The notes under the pieces: generated by a model | Database searches by the model: none | The model's input: only the letters and a program-made list of their open reading frames with translations | Told to the model about the DNA's origin: nothing | Translations under genes and position numbers: made by a program | Source of the DNA: a bacterium | Lineage (GTDB): Bacteria; Actinomycetota; Acidimicrobiia; Spongiisociales; ZC4RG35 | DNA length: 64,000 bases | Direction: 5' to 3' | Assembly (NCBI GenBank): GCA_024638655.1 | Contig: JAHEJW010000006.1 | Coordinates: 46,520 to 110,519 of the forward strand | In this document: in pieces, positions 32,341 through 40,892 of the stretch | Numbering within the stretch: position 1 is the first letter of the stretch | Layout: each line of letters begins with the position of its first letter

Positions 32341-33650
32341 CGATCGGAGCTCTGCTGGTGGCTTTGTTCCTCGTGATATTCAATGGCTTCTTCGTGGCCG
32401 TCGAGTTCGCTTTCACGGCCTCTCGGCGACCGGCCCTGGAGGAGCTGGCCGCAGGCGGGAATCGCTTCGCCTCGTGGGCACTCGCTTCGATGAACGAGCT
32501 GCCCGTGACCTTCGCGGGGGCGCAACTGGGCGTCGCCGGAGCTTCGCTGGCTCTCGGCTTCGTCATCGAGAGCTCCCTCGAGGTGGCTTTCGAGGACCTC
32601 TATGAAGCGGTGGGTGTCCCCAGCGGCGCAATCGCAGGCGTTTCCCTGATCACGGCGCTCCTGATCGTCTCCTTCGTGCACAACGTGTTCGGGGAGATGG
32701 CGCCCAAGAACGCCACGATCGCGGCTCCCGAAAAGGCAGCGCTGATCCTCGCCGCTCCATTTCGCGCATACGTGACGGTCCTTCGTCCGATCATTCTCTC
32801 CTTGTCTTGGGCGGCTGGCGCGGTGCTCCGCTTGTTCGGGGTCAAGACGAGTCACAAAGTGGAGGTGACCCACTCTGCGGACGACATCGCCAGCCTGGTG
32901 AGGACCATTGGCGCCGGCGGAGTCATCGATGCCAGCTCATCTCGACTGCTCACATCTGCCCTGAGATTCCAGGACACACAGGTCGCAGAGGTCATGGTGC
33001 CTCGACCCGACCTGATCGCGATGCCCGCGGCGAGCTCGGCTGCCGAGCTCGAGAACACGGTTGTCTCGACAGGCCACTCCCGGATACCGGTTTACGGTGA
33101 TGATCTCGACGACGTGCTCGGATTCGTGCACGCCAAAGACCTCATCTCCATCGACCAGGAGGGTCTCAGCTCCCCGATCGACAGGTCGCTCATCAGGACG
33201 GCCCCGGTTGTTCCGGAGACCATGCCGGTCTCGCCGGTATTGGAGATGATGCGGTCCAACGGGGTCCATATCGCCTTGGTCGTCGATGAACATGGCAGCA
33301 TCTCGGGCCTGGTGACCTTGGAGGACATCGCCGAGGAGCTGGTTGGAGAGATCAAGGATGAGCACGACTTCCGGGAGGTGATGGAGATCAGGAGAGCCGG
33401 GCGTGACCGATATCTGGTCGCCGGACAGACCAGAGTTGACCGACTCGGCCGGGTCGGCGCGCTGATCGAGGAAGGCGACTACGAGACGGTGGGCGGGTAT
33501 CTCATGGCGAAGCTGGGCAGGGTCCCGATGCATGGCGACTCGGTGGAAGCGGACACCTTCCGCATGGACATCAGGCGGATGGACGGAAGACGTGTGCGCG
33601 AGGTCGTGCTAGAAGTGAAGCCAAGACCTGCCGACCCGGATGATGACTGA
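32337..33650 (+). CDS. CNNM/CBS-pair/CorC_HlyC membrane protein (second of two)
   Basis: Paralogue of the preceding gene with the same order: CNNM membrane domain (FNGFFVAVEFAFTASRRPALEEL, NVFGEMAPKNATIAAPEKAA), CBS pair (MVPRPDLIAMPA..., HIALVVDEHGSISGLVTLEDIAEELVGEIKDEHD) and CorC_HlyC domain (VEADTFRMDIRRMDGRRVREV). GTG 32337 overlaps the previous stop (GTGA). Length is 437 aa. Tandem, divergent copies suggest a hetero-oligomer or different ion ranges. Confidence 0.92.
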   Translation: MTIGALLVALFLVIFNGFFVAVEFAFTASRRPALEELAAGGNRFASWALASMNELPVTFAGAQLGVAGASLALGFVIESSLEVAFEDLYEAVGVPSGAIAGVSLITALLIVSFVHNVFGEMAPKNATIAAPEKAALILAAPFRAYVTVLRPIILSLSWAAGAVLRLFGVKTSHKVEVTHSADDIASLVRTIGAGGVIDASSSRLLTSALRFQDTQVAEVMVPRPDLIAMPAASSAAELENTVVSTGHSRIPVYGDDLDDVLGFVHAKDLISIDQEGLSSPIDRSLIRTAPVVPETMPVSPVLEMMRSNGVHIALVVDEHGSISGLVTLEDIAEELVGEIKDEHDFREVMEIRRAGRDRYLVAGQTRVDRLGRVGALIEEGDYETVGGYLMAKLGRVPMHGDSVEADTFRMDIRRMDGRRVREVVLEVKPRPADPDDD

Positions 33651-33664
33651 CCCGTAGCCTCCGG

Positions 33665-34576
33665 TCAACCGAGCCGATCGAGGAAGTCGAGCACCTCTTC
33701 CACATAACCCTCAGGGTCCAACTCGTACGACTCGGCATGACCTGCATCCCGCACCTGGACGAGGGTGATCATCTCGGGATTCTTTCCGGCAAAATCGATG
33801 CTCTGCTCCAACGGGACCTGCTGATCGGCAGTCCCGTGGTGTACCAGGACCGGCACGCGAAGGGACCGGTCGGTCTTCTCCACGTAGTCGATCGATTTCC
33901 AGTTGACCCCGATCTTGAGTGACGTGATGAACTTGGCTACCTGAGCCATGGTGCCTGGAACCTTCACGGGGACGAGTGGCATTTCTCTTTGGCTCAGGGT
34001 GTAGTCCACGGTTTCCGCGAAGTCGATATTGGGGGCATCGAAAACGAGCCCACTCACAACGTCGAGGTTGTTCTTGTAGACGAAAGAGAGGATGTGCGAC
34101 GCACCCGTTGAGAAACCGCTGAGAACGACATCGTCTGCGCCGTTGGACACGGCGTAATCGATAGCCCCTCCGACATCCTCCCACTCGGTTGTCCCGTATT
34201 GGTAGTAGCCGCTTTCATCACGAGGCTGGCCCTCGTCGTTGCGATAGGTGATCGCCAACTGTGGATACCCGGCGTCTCTCAGCGGCACGAACAAGTGCTC
34301 CGCCTCGGATGGTGTGGCACCCCTCCCATGGACGTGTATGACCCACGTAGACCCGTTGGCCGGTATGAACCATGCGTCGAAGTCGCCGACGGGGGAGTCG
34401 TACGACGTCGGAGTCACCTCGACTCCCGAGTCCGGAATGATGATGGCGGAGGGTTGCGGGGTGAAGCCGTCATCGACGAGCTCCCCGCTGTAGTACCAGC
34501 CACCGCCTAGGTGGATGAGCAGGATCAGCCCCACCAGGATCCAGAATCCGTTTCTCAGCAGTGATCGGGCTCTCAT
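33665..34576 (-). CDS. Membrane-anchored alpha/beta hydrolase
   Basis: N-terminal membrane anchor (about residues 8-28) followed by an extracytoplasmic alpha/beta hydrolase domain. The oxyanion segment is VIHVHGRGATPSEAEH, nucleophile elbow LSGFSTGASH (GxSxG), acid in HHGTADQQVP and His in RDAGHAESYE. ATG 34576 (MRARSLLRNGFW) starts just before the anchor; the track start is earlier. Length is 303 aa. Family members are esterase- or peptidase-like; substrate unknown. Confidence 0.85.
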   Translation of the reverse strand: MRARSLLRNGFWILVGLILLIHLGGGWYYSGELVDDGFTPQPSAIIIPDSGVEVTPTSYDSPVGDFDAWFIPANGSTWVIHVHGRGATPSEAEHLFVPLRDAGYPQLAITYRNDEGQPRDESGYYQYGTTEWEDVGGAIDYAVSNGADDVVLSGFSTGASHILSFVYKNNLDVVSGLVFDAPNIDFAETVDYTLSQREMPLVPVKVPGTMAQVAKFITSLKIGVNWKSIDYVEKTDRSLRVPVLVHHGTADQQVPLEQSIDFAGKNPEMITLVQVRDAGHAESYELDPEGYVEEVLDFLDRLG

Positions 34577-34601
34577 GTTCGGTCCAGGATTGTGCTGGTC
34601 G

Positions 34602-35603
34602 TCAGGAAACGGGCAATGACAGAGCCCCAACCAGATGCTCGTCGTGGTCGGTGACAGGGATCGGGTCGGGCCCGAACGTCGGAGTCAGCACCTCGGCCTC
34701 TTCCAGAGTCTCATCGACCCGCACGGACACTGCGTCCTCCATGACAGTGCCGACCGGCGAGTTCCCGGCCGCGAGCAGCCTCTCACGTCTGACCAGCCCG
34801 ACCAGGATCCCCTCGTCGGCGACGGCCAGAGTCTTTTGCTCGTGAATGCGGAGAGTGTCGTCGGCGTGTCTCAACGAGGCCACGTAGACGGGTTCGCCCA
34901 TGAATCGAAACACGCGGTCTGGCGCCGACCGTACGACCACCGCTCCGGCGTGTGCCGTCCGTCTGAGACGTGCGCCGGGACCGAACATGTTTCGTTGCAG
35001 CCAGGTTCCTCCTGGGGCTCCGAGCACTAGCAAAGCCCCGTCATCGAGATCCTCCACCAGCTCGGCGATCCCGTCGACCTCGACCACACGGGAGCTCAAG
35101 TCGGGCACCTCGACGGTCAGTTGGTCGAGGAGTACCCCGGCTTCTCCTGAATCGTCATCCGGGCTGGTAGCAGAAACCATCTCCGAAGGGACTCCGAGCG
35201 CTCGGCCGATCGATTCGGCGGTTTCGGCTGCGAGGAGGGAGTGAGGGCCGCCTCCGACTGCTGCCACGACACTTGTCACCTTCTCGGGTTGGAAGTCGAC
35301 CGGCACGGCCACGTTGACCAAATCGAAATTGCCCGGCAAGCGTCGAGAGACGAGAAGATCGGCACGTCTCTCGATACAGGCATCCTCCAGACTGCCCTTG
35401 ATCTTGTCTGCCTCGTCACCGCCGAGGATCCCGGCAAGCTCGAGGCATCCCTTCCCCCGGGTCCACACAACGTCCATGCCCTTCTCGAAGGACTTGTTTT
35501 GGTTCATCTCCGACACTGAGTCTGCCACCTGCCTCGGCCAATCTCCATCACTATTCCTCAGAGCATCGATCGATCGGCGCACAATGGCGTCAGCTTGACA
35601 CAT
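34602..35603 (-). CDS. Universal-stress-like protein with C-terminal CBS-like region
   Basis: The middle section reads VTSVVAAVGGGPHSLLAAETAESIGRALGVP, then ALLVLGAPGGTWLQRNMFGPGARL and AGAVVVRSA, the Usp nucleotide-binding pattern (GxxG...G). The last hundred residues (VADEGILVGLVRRERLLAAGNSPVGTVMEDAVSVRVDETLEEAEVL, then VTDHDEHLVGALSLP) look like a CBS pair. It is an adenylate-sensing type fusion by inference. The N-terminal 60 residues are unassigned and the start is uncertain. Length is 333 aa, cytoplasmic. Next to a nitroreductase, divergently. Confidence 0.7.
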   Translation of the reverse strand: MCQADAIVRRSIDALRNSDGDWPRQVADSVSEMNQNKSFEKGMDVVWTRGKGCLELAGILGGDEADKIKGSLEDACIERRADLLVSRRLPGNFDLVNVAVPVDFQPEKVTSVVAAVGGGPHSLLAAETAESIGRALGVPSEMVSATSPDDDSGEAGVLLDQLTVEVPDLSSRVVEVDGIAELVEDLDDGALLVLGAPGGTWLQRNMFGPGARLRRTAHAGAVVVRSAPDRVFRFMGEPVYVASLRHADDTLRIHEQKTLAVADEGILVGLVRRERLLAAGNSPVGTVMEDAVSVRVDETLEEAEVLTPTFGPDPIPVTDHDEHLVGALSLPVS

Positions 35604-35623
35604 CGAAGTGACAGGATTGGGTT

Positions 35624-36220
35624 ATGGAGTTCCGCAACGTTCTCGCCAAACGCCGAATGGTCCGCAACTACACAAGCGACCCGCTTTCCCGGGAGCTGGT
35701 CGATGAGGTGGCGGCGGCGGCACTACGCGCCCCCTCTGCAGGGAACAGTCAGGCCATCGTTGTGGTCGTCGTCACCAGTGAGGCCAAACGTCTCGAGATC
35801 GCATCCGTGGCCGACGAGCAGTCCTACGTCGATGCGGGTTTCGACCCCTGGATTTCCGGGGCACCGGCACACCTGGTGCTGGCGGTCAGCGAGAAGATCT
35901 ATCGCGACCGCTATTCAGAGCCCGACAAACTCGGTCCTGACGGAGGTGAGATCGAATGGCCCGTGCCCTATTGGTGGGTAGACGCCGGGGCCGCCTTGAT
36001 GGCTATCCTCCTTGCCGCGGTGGATCGAGGTCTCGGGGCGGGATTTCTCGGGGTGCACAGCCTTCCCGAACTCTCCCGCATCGTCGGCCTTCCCGATGAC
36101 TTTCAGCCAATCGGTGTCGTCACATTGGGCCATCCCGCACCGGATCGGAGGTCCGGCAGCCTCGATCGGCCCCATCGCAGGCCCGATGAGGTCATCCATC
36201 ACGAAGAATGGACGGAATAG
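35624..36220 (+). CDS. Nitroreductase-family flavoprotein
   Basis: FMN-dependent NAD(P)H oxidoreductase fold. N-terminal FRNVLAKRRMVRNYTSDPLSREL and APSAGNSQAIVVVVV are the FMN phosphate and ring contacts of the family. A middle insertion (WPVPYWWVDAGAALMAILLAAVDRGLGAGFLGVHS) supplies the dimer helix. Length is 198 aa. Substrate unknown; relatives reduce nitroaromatics, quinones or F420-linked compounds. Confidence 0.87.
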   Translation: MEFRNVLAKRRMVRNYTSDPLSRELVDEVAAAALRAPSAGNSQAIVVVVVTSEAKRLEIASVADEQSYVDAGFDPWISGAPAHLVLAVSEKIYRDRYSEPDKLGPDGGEIEWPVPYWWVDAGAALMAILLAAVDRGLGAGFLGVHSLPELSRIVGLPDDFQPIGVVTLGHPAPDRRSGSLDRPHRRPDEVIHHEEWTE

Positions 36221-36246
36221 CTGTGGAGCTCACAGAAAGGGCGCGG

Positions 36247-36471
36247 TCAGTCCTCGGGGGCGGGCAGCATCCTCTCGAGGACCTCGTAGGCGTCCGCCAG
36301 ATCAGCCTCCCTGACCAAGACCTTCACACCTTCGATCCTCTCTAGAACGGGAAGGGTGGAGGAACCGACGTCTGCCTCAACGGCCGACTCGATGCCATTC
36401 ACTGCGAGTTTCGCCTTGACCAGATTGGCCTCGGTCAGGGTGGGAAAAGTCGCCAGTCGTGCCAGCGTCAT
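36247..36471 (-). CDS. DUF2007-like small protein
   Basis: 74 residues starting MTLARLATFPTLTEANLVKAKLAVNGIESAVEAD, then VKVLVREADLADAYEVLERM. This is the ferredoxin-like DUF2007 pattern (putative signal transducing protein), with a beta-alpha-beta fold. ATG 36471 is used instead of the track start. Divergent from the RNA methyltransferase gene. Function unknown. Confidence 0.78.
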   Translation of the reverse strand: MTLARLATFPTLTEANLVKAKLAVNGIESAVEADVGSSTLPVLERIEGVKVLVREADLADAYEVLERMLPAPED

Positions 36472-36487
36472 GAGGTGACTGTATTGC

Positions 36488-37300
36488 GTGCAGTGCGATA
36501 CTCGGTGGGTGCCGTCCTTCGAGATCACTTCGCCGCAGAACGATCGGATCAAGAGACTGCGCCGACTTCGGGACAGACGTCATCGTGACGAAGAGGGTGT
36601 CTTCGTCGTAGAAGGAGCCCGTCTGCTCTCGAGGGCCCTCCATGCCGGCCTCGAGCCGCTGGAGGTGTATACGGATCGGACAGTCGAGAACCCCAGCGGT
36701 GCTCCCGAGATCCTGGTCGAGAGTTCGGTACTGGACGCAGCTTCCTACCGAAAGGCTTCCGAGGGGCTGATCGCAGTCTTTTCACAGTGGTCATGCCAAA
36801 TCGAGGACCTACAGCTCTCGGACCCTTCTCTGCTCGTCGTCGCCGAGTCGCTCGAGAAGCCAGGCAATCTCGGTGCCATGATGAGGACGGCCGCAGCGAT
36901 CGGCGCCGATGGCCTGGTGACTGTCGGAGGTTCGGGCGACCCGTTCAACCCAAATGCCATCCGCGCTTCGGCCGGGGCCGTCTTCTCCGTACCAGTCGTC
37001 AACACCAACTCCGAAGCCCTTCGTCGCTGGCTCAGCAAGAAGTCACTCCCCCTTGTCGCTCTGACCCCTGATTCGCCACAGACGATCTGGGAGACGGACT
37101 TGACTCGCTCGTTCGCGCTGCTGGTGGGTGCCGAGGACACCGGTCTCAGCCAGGAAGCTCTCACACTGGCCCAGAAGGCCGTGTCGATCCCAATGCACCG
37201 CAACAGCATCGACTCGCTGAACACATCGGTAGCCCTGGCCGTCGCCGCCTACGAGGTCTTTCGCCAGCGGACTGCGCAGTCGAGCCCAAACGATCTTTGA
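36488..37300 (+). CDS. SpoU/TrmH-family RNA 2'-O-methyltransferase
   Basis: SPOUT (trefoil knot) methyltransferase. N-terminal substrate-binding domain RIKRLRRLRDRRHRDEEGVFVVEGARLLSRAL; motif 1 LEKPGNLGAMMRTAAAIGADGL; motif 2 FALLVGAEDTGLSQEAL; motif 3 IPMHRNSIDSLNTSVALAVAAYEV. Length is 270 aa, as in the RlmB/TsnR-like group; target rRNA or tRNA position unknown. GTG 36488 or GTG 36509 is the start. Its end abuts the LexA-type site of the next gene. Confidence 0.9.
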   Translation: MQCDTRWVPSFEITSPQNDRIKRLRRLRDRRHRDEEGVFVVEGARLLSRALHAGLEPLEVYTDRTVENPSGAPEILVESSVLDAASYRKASEGLIAVFSQWSCQIEDLQLSDPSLLVVAESLEKPGNLGAMMRTAAAIGADGLVTVGGSGDPFNPNAIRASAGAVFSVPVVNTNSEALRRWLSKKSLPLVALTPDSPQTIWETDLTRSFALLVGAEDTGLSQEALTLAQKAVSIPMHRNSIDSLNTSVALAVAAYEVFRQRTAQSSPNDL

Positions 37301-37318
37301 CTCGAACACCTGTTCGAG
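37301..37318 (+). promoter_or_regulatory. LexA-type SOS box
   Basis: CTCGAACACCTGTTCGAG is an 18-bp perfect palindrome apart from its 4-base centre. It matches the LexA operator of Actinobacteria and Firmicutes (CGAAC-N4-GTTCG). It lies one base after the RNA methyltransferase stop and 16 bases before the GTG of the DEDD/GIY-YIG nuclease gene, so it should repress that gene or its operon until DNA damage. Confidence 0.8.
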
Positions 37319-37333
37319 TTAGCTTTCGATGGC

Positions 37334-38956
37334 GTGCAACACGTCTTCCAGCCGAGTTTCGACGACCTGTCGAGCCCTCTTTTCGATGTGCCCTTCTGCA
37401 CTCTCGACCTCGAGACCACCGGAGGAAGCCCTCGGGATTGCGAGATCACGGAGATCGGTGCGGTGAAGCACCGGAGTGGCGAGCAGATAGGTACCTTCCA
37501 AACACTGGTGGACCCCGGGATGCAGATTCCGCCGTCGATCACCATCCTCACCGGAATCACCCAGGCCATGGTGGTCGACGCTCCCCGTATCGAGACCGCG
37601 CTTCCGGCGCTGTTGGAGTTCCTCGGCGACAGCGTCCTGGTCGGTCACAATGTCAGGTTCGACCTCTCATTTCTCAACGCAGCGGCCGAGCGCCTCGGTT
37701 ACGGAGCACTCCCCAACAGATGGGTGGACACCGCTGCCCTCGCCCGCCGGTTGGTCCGCCCCGAAGTGAGGAATCTGAAGCTCAGGACCCTCGCCGCCCA
37801 CTTCCGGAGCCCGGTGACGCCCAACCACCGGGCCTTGGAAGATGCAAGAGCGACGGCACACGTGTTTCACGCCCTACTCGAGAGAGCAGGGACGATCGGA
37901 GCGACCAATCTCGACGACCTGCTCTCGTTGCCCAGAGCCCGAGGATCGGCCCACTATTCGAAGATCCGCATGACCGACGGTCTTCCCCGGGCTCCGGGGG
38001 TGTACATCTTCAAGGATCGCCACGGTGTCCCGATCTACGTGGGCAAGGCCACGAATCTCCGGTCTCGAGCCCGTCAATACTTCTACGGCGACAAGAGACG
38101 GTCGATCGCCAACATGATGCGAGAACTCAATTCGATCGATCATCGACCGTGTGAGACCTTGCTCGAAGCCGAAGTAACCGAGCTTCGTCTCATCCACACA
38201 CACCGGCCGCGGTACAACCGCAGGTCGCGTCCACCAAAAAGCTCCCACTTCGTCAAGCTGACCAAGGAGGCCTATCCACGTCTCTCGATCGTGCGAGCCG
38301 TTCGCACAGACGGGCTGTTGTACCTCGGGCCGTTTCGATCGAAGAAGAAGGCCGACCAGGTGGTACATGCCATCTGGGACGGGTTGCCTTTACGCAGGTG
38401 TCGCAGCCGACCAGGATCGAGAACCGGAAAGTGCGCCCCCGCTCAACTCGGGCTCGCCCTTTGTCCTTGTGACGGCTCTCTCAGTACCGCCCAATATGAC
38501 CTGATCGTGCAGAGGTTCATAACCAGCGTCCGATCGGCCCCTGAGCTCCTGCTCGTCCCCCTGGCAGAACGAATGACGCAACTCTCCGACCGCCAACGCT
38601 ACGAGGAGGCGGCGTGGCTTCGGGATCGATACGAGGCTCTGGCGGGAGCACTCGAGGCAAGATCGATCTGGTGTGCTCTCGAGCAGGCCGGGGTCATGCG
38701 ACTCGAGGACCGCAAGGGTCATGAGATCATCGTCGATCATGGCCGATTCGCCGGGGGCGCCGGCACCCTGTTGGACCTTCCCCAGACAGTTCAGAGGGTT
38801 TCTACCTCGGTTCCCGACGACGTAGGGACCGCCGAGGAGGCCAGGTTGATCTGGCGCTGGCTGGAGAGCGGCGACTTGAAGCTCGTCGAGTGCACAGGTC
38901 TGCTTGCCCTGCCAATTCGGAGGATTGTCGACCTTCGGACATTGAAGGCGGCATAA
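37334..38956 (+). CDS. DEDDh exonuclease fused to GIY-YIG/UvrC-like nuclease
   Basis: Residues 20-185 form a DnaQ-like exonuclease: LDLETTGGSPRDCEITEIG, VGHNVRFDLSFL and HRALEDARATAHVFH supply the DEDDh residues. Residues 210-300 are a GIY-YIG domain (GVYIFKDRHGVPIYVGKATNLRSRARQY), followed by a UvrC-like region with a UVR-type helix (DRQRYEEAAWLRDRYEAL). This architecture is typical of Actinomycetota (Rv2191-like) and suggests a damage-incision nuclease. The LexA box immediately upstream supports an SOS role. Length is 540 aa; start GTG 37334. The lipoprotein gene follows after 4 bp. Confidence 0.92.
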   Translation: MQHVFQPSFDDLSSPLFDVPFCTLDLETTGGSPRDCEITEIGAVKHRSGEQIGTFQTLVDPGMQIPPSITILTGITQAMVVDAPRIETALPALLEFLGDSVLVGHNVRFDLSFLNAAAERLGYGALPNRWVDTAALARRLVRPEVRNLKLRTLAAHFRSPVTPNHRALEDARATAHVFHALLERAGTIGATNLDDLLSLPRARGSAHYSKIRMTDGLPRAPGVYIFKDRHGVPIYVGKATNLRSRARQYFYGDKRRSIANMMRELNSIDHRPCETLLEAEVTELRLIHTHRPRYNRRSRPPKSSHFVKLTKEAYPRLSIVRAVRTDGLLYLGPFRSKKKADQVVHAIWDGLPLRRCRSRPGSRTGKCAPAQLGLALCPCDGSLSTAQYDLIVQRFITSVRSAPELLLVPLAERMTQLSDRQRYEEAAWLRDRYEALAGALEARSIWCALEQAGVMRLEDRKGHEIIVDHGRFAGGAGTLLDLPQTVQRVSTSVPDDVGTAEEARLIWRWLESGDLKLVECTGLLALPIRRIVDLRTLKAA

Positions 38957-38960
38957 CGCC

Positions 38961-39494
38961 TTGTCCCGGCCTGTTGGCTCAGATGTGCCCAGACAGGTTC
39001 GATCCGTCCTACCGAGAGCCCCGGTGATCATTGCAGCGCTTGCGATTGTCCTCAGTGCGTGTGGCGCCGATGGGGATACGGGATCGAACCTGCGCGAAGA
39101 CCTGCCCCCCATCACGGCCGAGGAGTTCGAGGCCCATATCGAGACGGTCAACCGACCCGTGGTCGTCAATGTGTGGGCTTCGTGGTGCCTGCCCTGTCGA
39201 TCGGAGGCGCCCCTGCTCAATGAGGCTTTCGCCGCGTATGGCGATCGTGTCGAATTCATCGGCATCGACGTTCAGGACAACCAAGCAGGCGCAAAACTCT
39301 TCCTCGAGGAGTTTGGTCTCGACTTCGACCACTTCTTCGACCGCGGCCGAGAGATTCCCAACGCCTATGGAGGGATCGGAACGCCAATTACCTTCTTCTT
39401 CGCACCCGGTGGCCAACTGGTCAACACGCACAACGGTGTGGTCGACGAGAGGACGCTGGCATTGAACATCGACGAATTGCTCGCTCGAGGGTGA
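38961..39494 (+). CDS. TlpA/ResA-like thioredoxin-fold lipoprotein
   Basis: Signal peptide with lipobox (IIAALAIVLSACG), then a thioredoxin-like domain: VVNVWASWCLPCRSEAPLLNEAF carries the WCxxC active site. IGIDVQDNQAGAKLF and GTPITFFFAPGG (cis-Pro) complete the fold. Membrane-tethered, extracytoplasmic thiol-disulphide protein. Length is 177 aa; the start is TTG 38961 or the nearby GTG. The position just before the Lgt-like and ccm genes suggests it reduces apocytochrome c or CcmH/CcmG disulphides. Confidence 0.88.
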   Translation: MSRPVGSDVPRQVRSVLPRAPVIIAALAIVLSACGADGDTGSNLREDLPPITAEEFEAHIETVNRPVVVNVWASWCLPCRSEAPLLNEAFAAYGDRVEFIGIDVQDNQAGAKLFLEEFGLDFDHFFDRGREIPNAYGGIGTPITFFFAPGGQLVNTHNGVVDERTLALNIDELLARG

Positions 39495-39538
39495 CAGGGC
39501 GAAGACCTGCCCGGAGCAAAGCTGAGATGAGGGTCTGA

Positions 39539-40216
39539 TTGGAATTCACCCTGCTTTGGGCAGCAGTGACGGGCGCAGCTGCGCTTTGGGTAGGCACCAA
39601 GATCTGGGACACGGACGCCCCGGACGACTACTTCGACCGGCTCTTGGCGGGTGCCCTCGTCGGTCTGGTTGTCGGCCGTCTCGCAGCGATGCTGGCGCAG
39701 GGGGTGAACCCAGTCACCAATCCGCTGGAGTTCATCGTCATTCGGGGAGGGGTATCGACGCCGGCTGCAGCAGCGGGGAGCGTCGGATGGCTCCTCTGGA
39801 GCTCGCGACACGACATCGCGAAGCTCGATGCCCTTGCGTCTGCCGCCCTTCTCGGCCTGGCCGGCTGGCATGCCGGTTGTCTCTGGCGGGGAGCTTGTCT
39901 GGGAACGGCCTCCGACCTTCCCTGGGCTTGGAGCAGTCCAACGAGTGATGTCACCCGGCATCCCGTGGAGTTGTACGCAGCTCTCCTCCTCGTAGTTGCA
40001 GCAATCACCGTGGGAGGGCTGGGACGGCGAGTGCTACTCAAATCCGGAGCGGCTCTCGCTCTCGCAGGTCTGGCTCGTTTGGCCACCGAGCCCATGCGAC
40101 CGAGTCTCACCGGCGGCCCGGTCGGCTGGTATGTCCTTGCGATCGTCGTCGGGCTCGGTGTTGTCATTTGGGGGGGTCACATTGGCCGATGGGTCGAGAA
40201 GCGGGCGCCAACTTGA
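39539..40216 (+). CDS. Lgt-fold membrane protein lacking transferase residues, ccm-associated
   Basis: 225-aa protein with about seven hydrophobic segments and the outline of prolipoprotein diacylglyceryl transferase. GRLAAML...NPLEFIVIRGGVSTPAAAAG corresponds to the Lgt GARLGY...EGGLSFHGG region. SDLPWAW...TRHPVELYAALL corresponds to LPWG...RHPTQLYEALL. The SFHGG histidine is lost (STPAA). The GRIGNFxNGE signature is replaced by GWHAGCLWRGACLG, which brings two cysteines (C114, C120). It is probably not a lipoprotein transferase. Start TTG 39539 with GAGGG upstream. It sits between tlpA and ccmA, so a redox or assembly role in cytochrome c maturation is plausible. Confidence 0.72.
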   Translation: MEFTLLWAAVTGAAALWVGTKIWDTDAPDDYFDRLLAGALVGLVVGRLAAMLAQGVNPVTNPLEFIVIRGGVSTPAAAAGSVGWLLWSSRHDIAKLDALASAALLGLAGWHAGCLWRGACLGTASDLPWAWSSPTSDVTRHPVELYAALLLVVAAITVGGLGRRVLLKSGAALALAGLARLATEPMRPSLTGGPVGWYVLAIVVGLGVVIWGGHIGRWVEKRAPT

Positions 40217-40247
40217 GTGTCGGTCGACCGCACATGAGACTCACATC

Positions 40248-40892
40248 GTGCCTCGTATCGCCTTTCTCGCTCAGGCCCGGGTCTCTTTGGGTGACCAGAC
40301 GGTCCTCCAGGACATTGACTTCACTCTGGAGAGAGGTCATATCGCCGGGGTCACCGGCCCGAACGGATCGGGCAAGACGACTTTGCTCCGAACACTCGCA
40401 ACCCTCGTACGTGTCGACCAGGGACGAGGCGAGATCCTCGGGAGCGACATCAAGGGCGACGACATAGTTGCCGTCAGGCCATCAATCGGGCTGATAGGTC
40501 ACAATCCGACCACAATCCCGCACTTGACTCTGCGGGAGAACCTCGATCACGTGGCGAAGCTCAGATCTCTCGAGCCATCCAGGGTGGATCGTGTGCTCGA
40601 GGTCGTTGGGCTTGGCGAGGTATCCGCGAGGACGGCCAAAGACAGCTCCTATGGGATGCAGCGCAGGCTCGAGGTTGCTCGCCTGTTGTTGACCAAACCC
40701 CGGCTGCTCCTGCTCGACGAATCGTTGTCGGGCCTCGACGTCGCAGCCTCCGAGTTGATCTCGGCACTCATAGAGCGCACCGTCTCCAATGATGGAGGTG
40801 TGGTCATGGTGTCCCACGACACCGATCTCCTGAAGCGCGTCTGTCATAGCCTGTTTCATCTCGATCGGGGTCGGCTGGAGGATGCGAAATGA
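40248..40892 (+). CDS. ccmA: CcmA, heme-exporter ABC ATPase
   Basis: ATPase of the CcmABCD complex that releases holo-CcmE. Walker A VTGPNGSGKTTLLRTLATL, signature SYGMQRRLEVARLLL, Walker B RLLLLDESLSGLD and His-loop VMVSHDTD. GTG 40248 gives 214 residues, the usual CcmA length; the longer track ORF runs back through the Lgt-like gene. Overlaps ccmB by 4 bp. ATPase signature alone would not separate it from other ABC proteins; the neighbours do. Confidence 0.9.
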   Translation: MPRIAFLAQARVSLGDQTVLQDIDFTLERGHIAGVTGPNGSGKTTLLRTLATLVRVDQGRGEILGSDIKGDDIVAVRPSIGLIGHNPTTIPHLTLRENLDHVAKLRSLEPSRVDRVLEVVGLGEVSARTAKDSSYGMQRRLEVARLLLTKPRLLLLDESLSGLDVAASELISALIERTVSNDGGVVMVSHDTDLLKRVCHSLFHLDRGRLEDAK

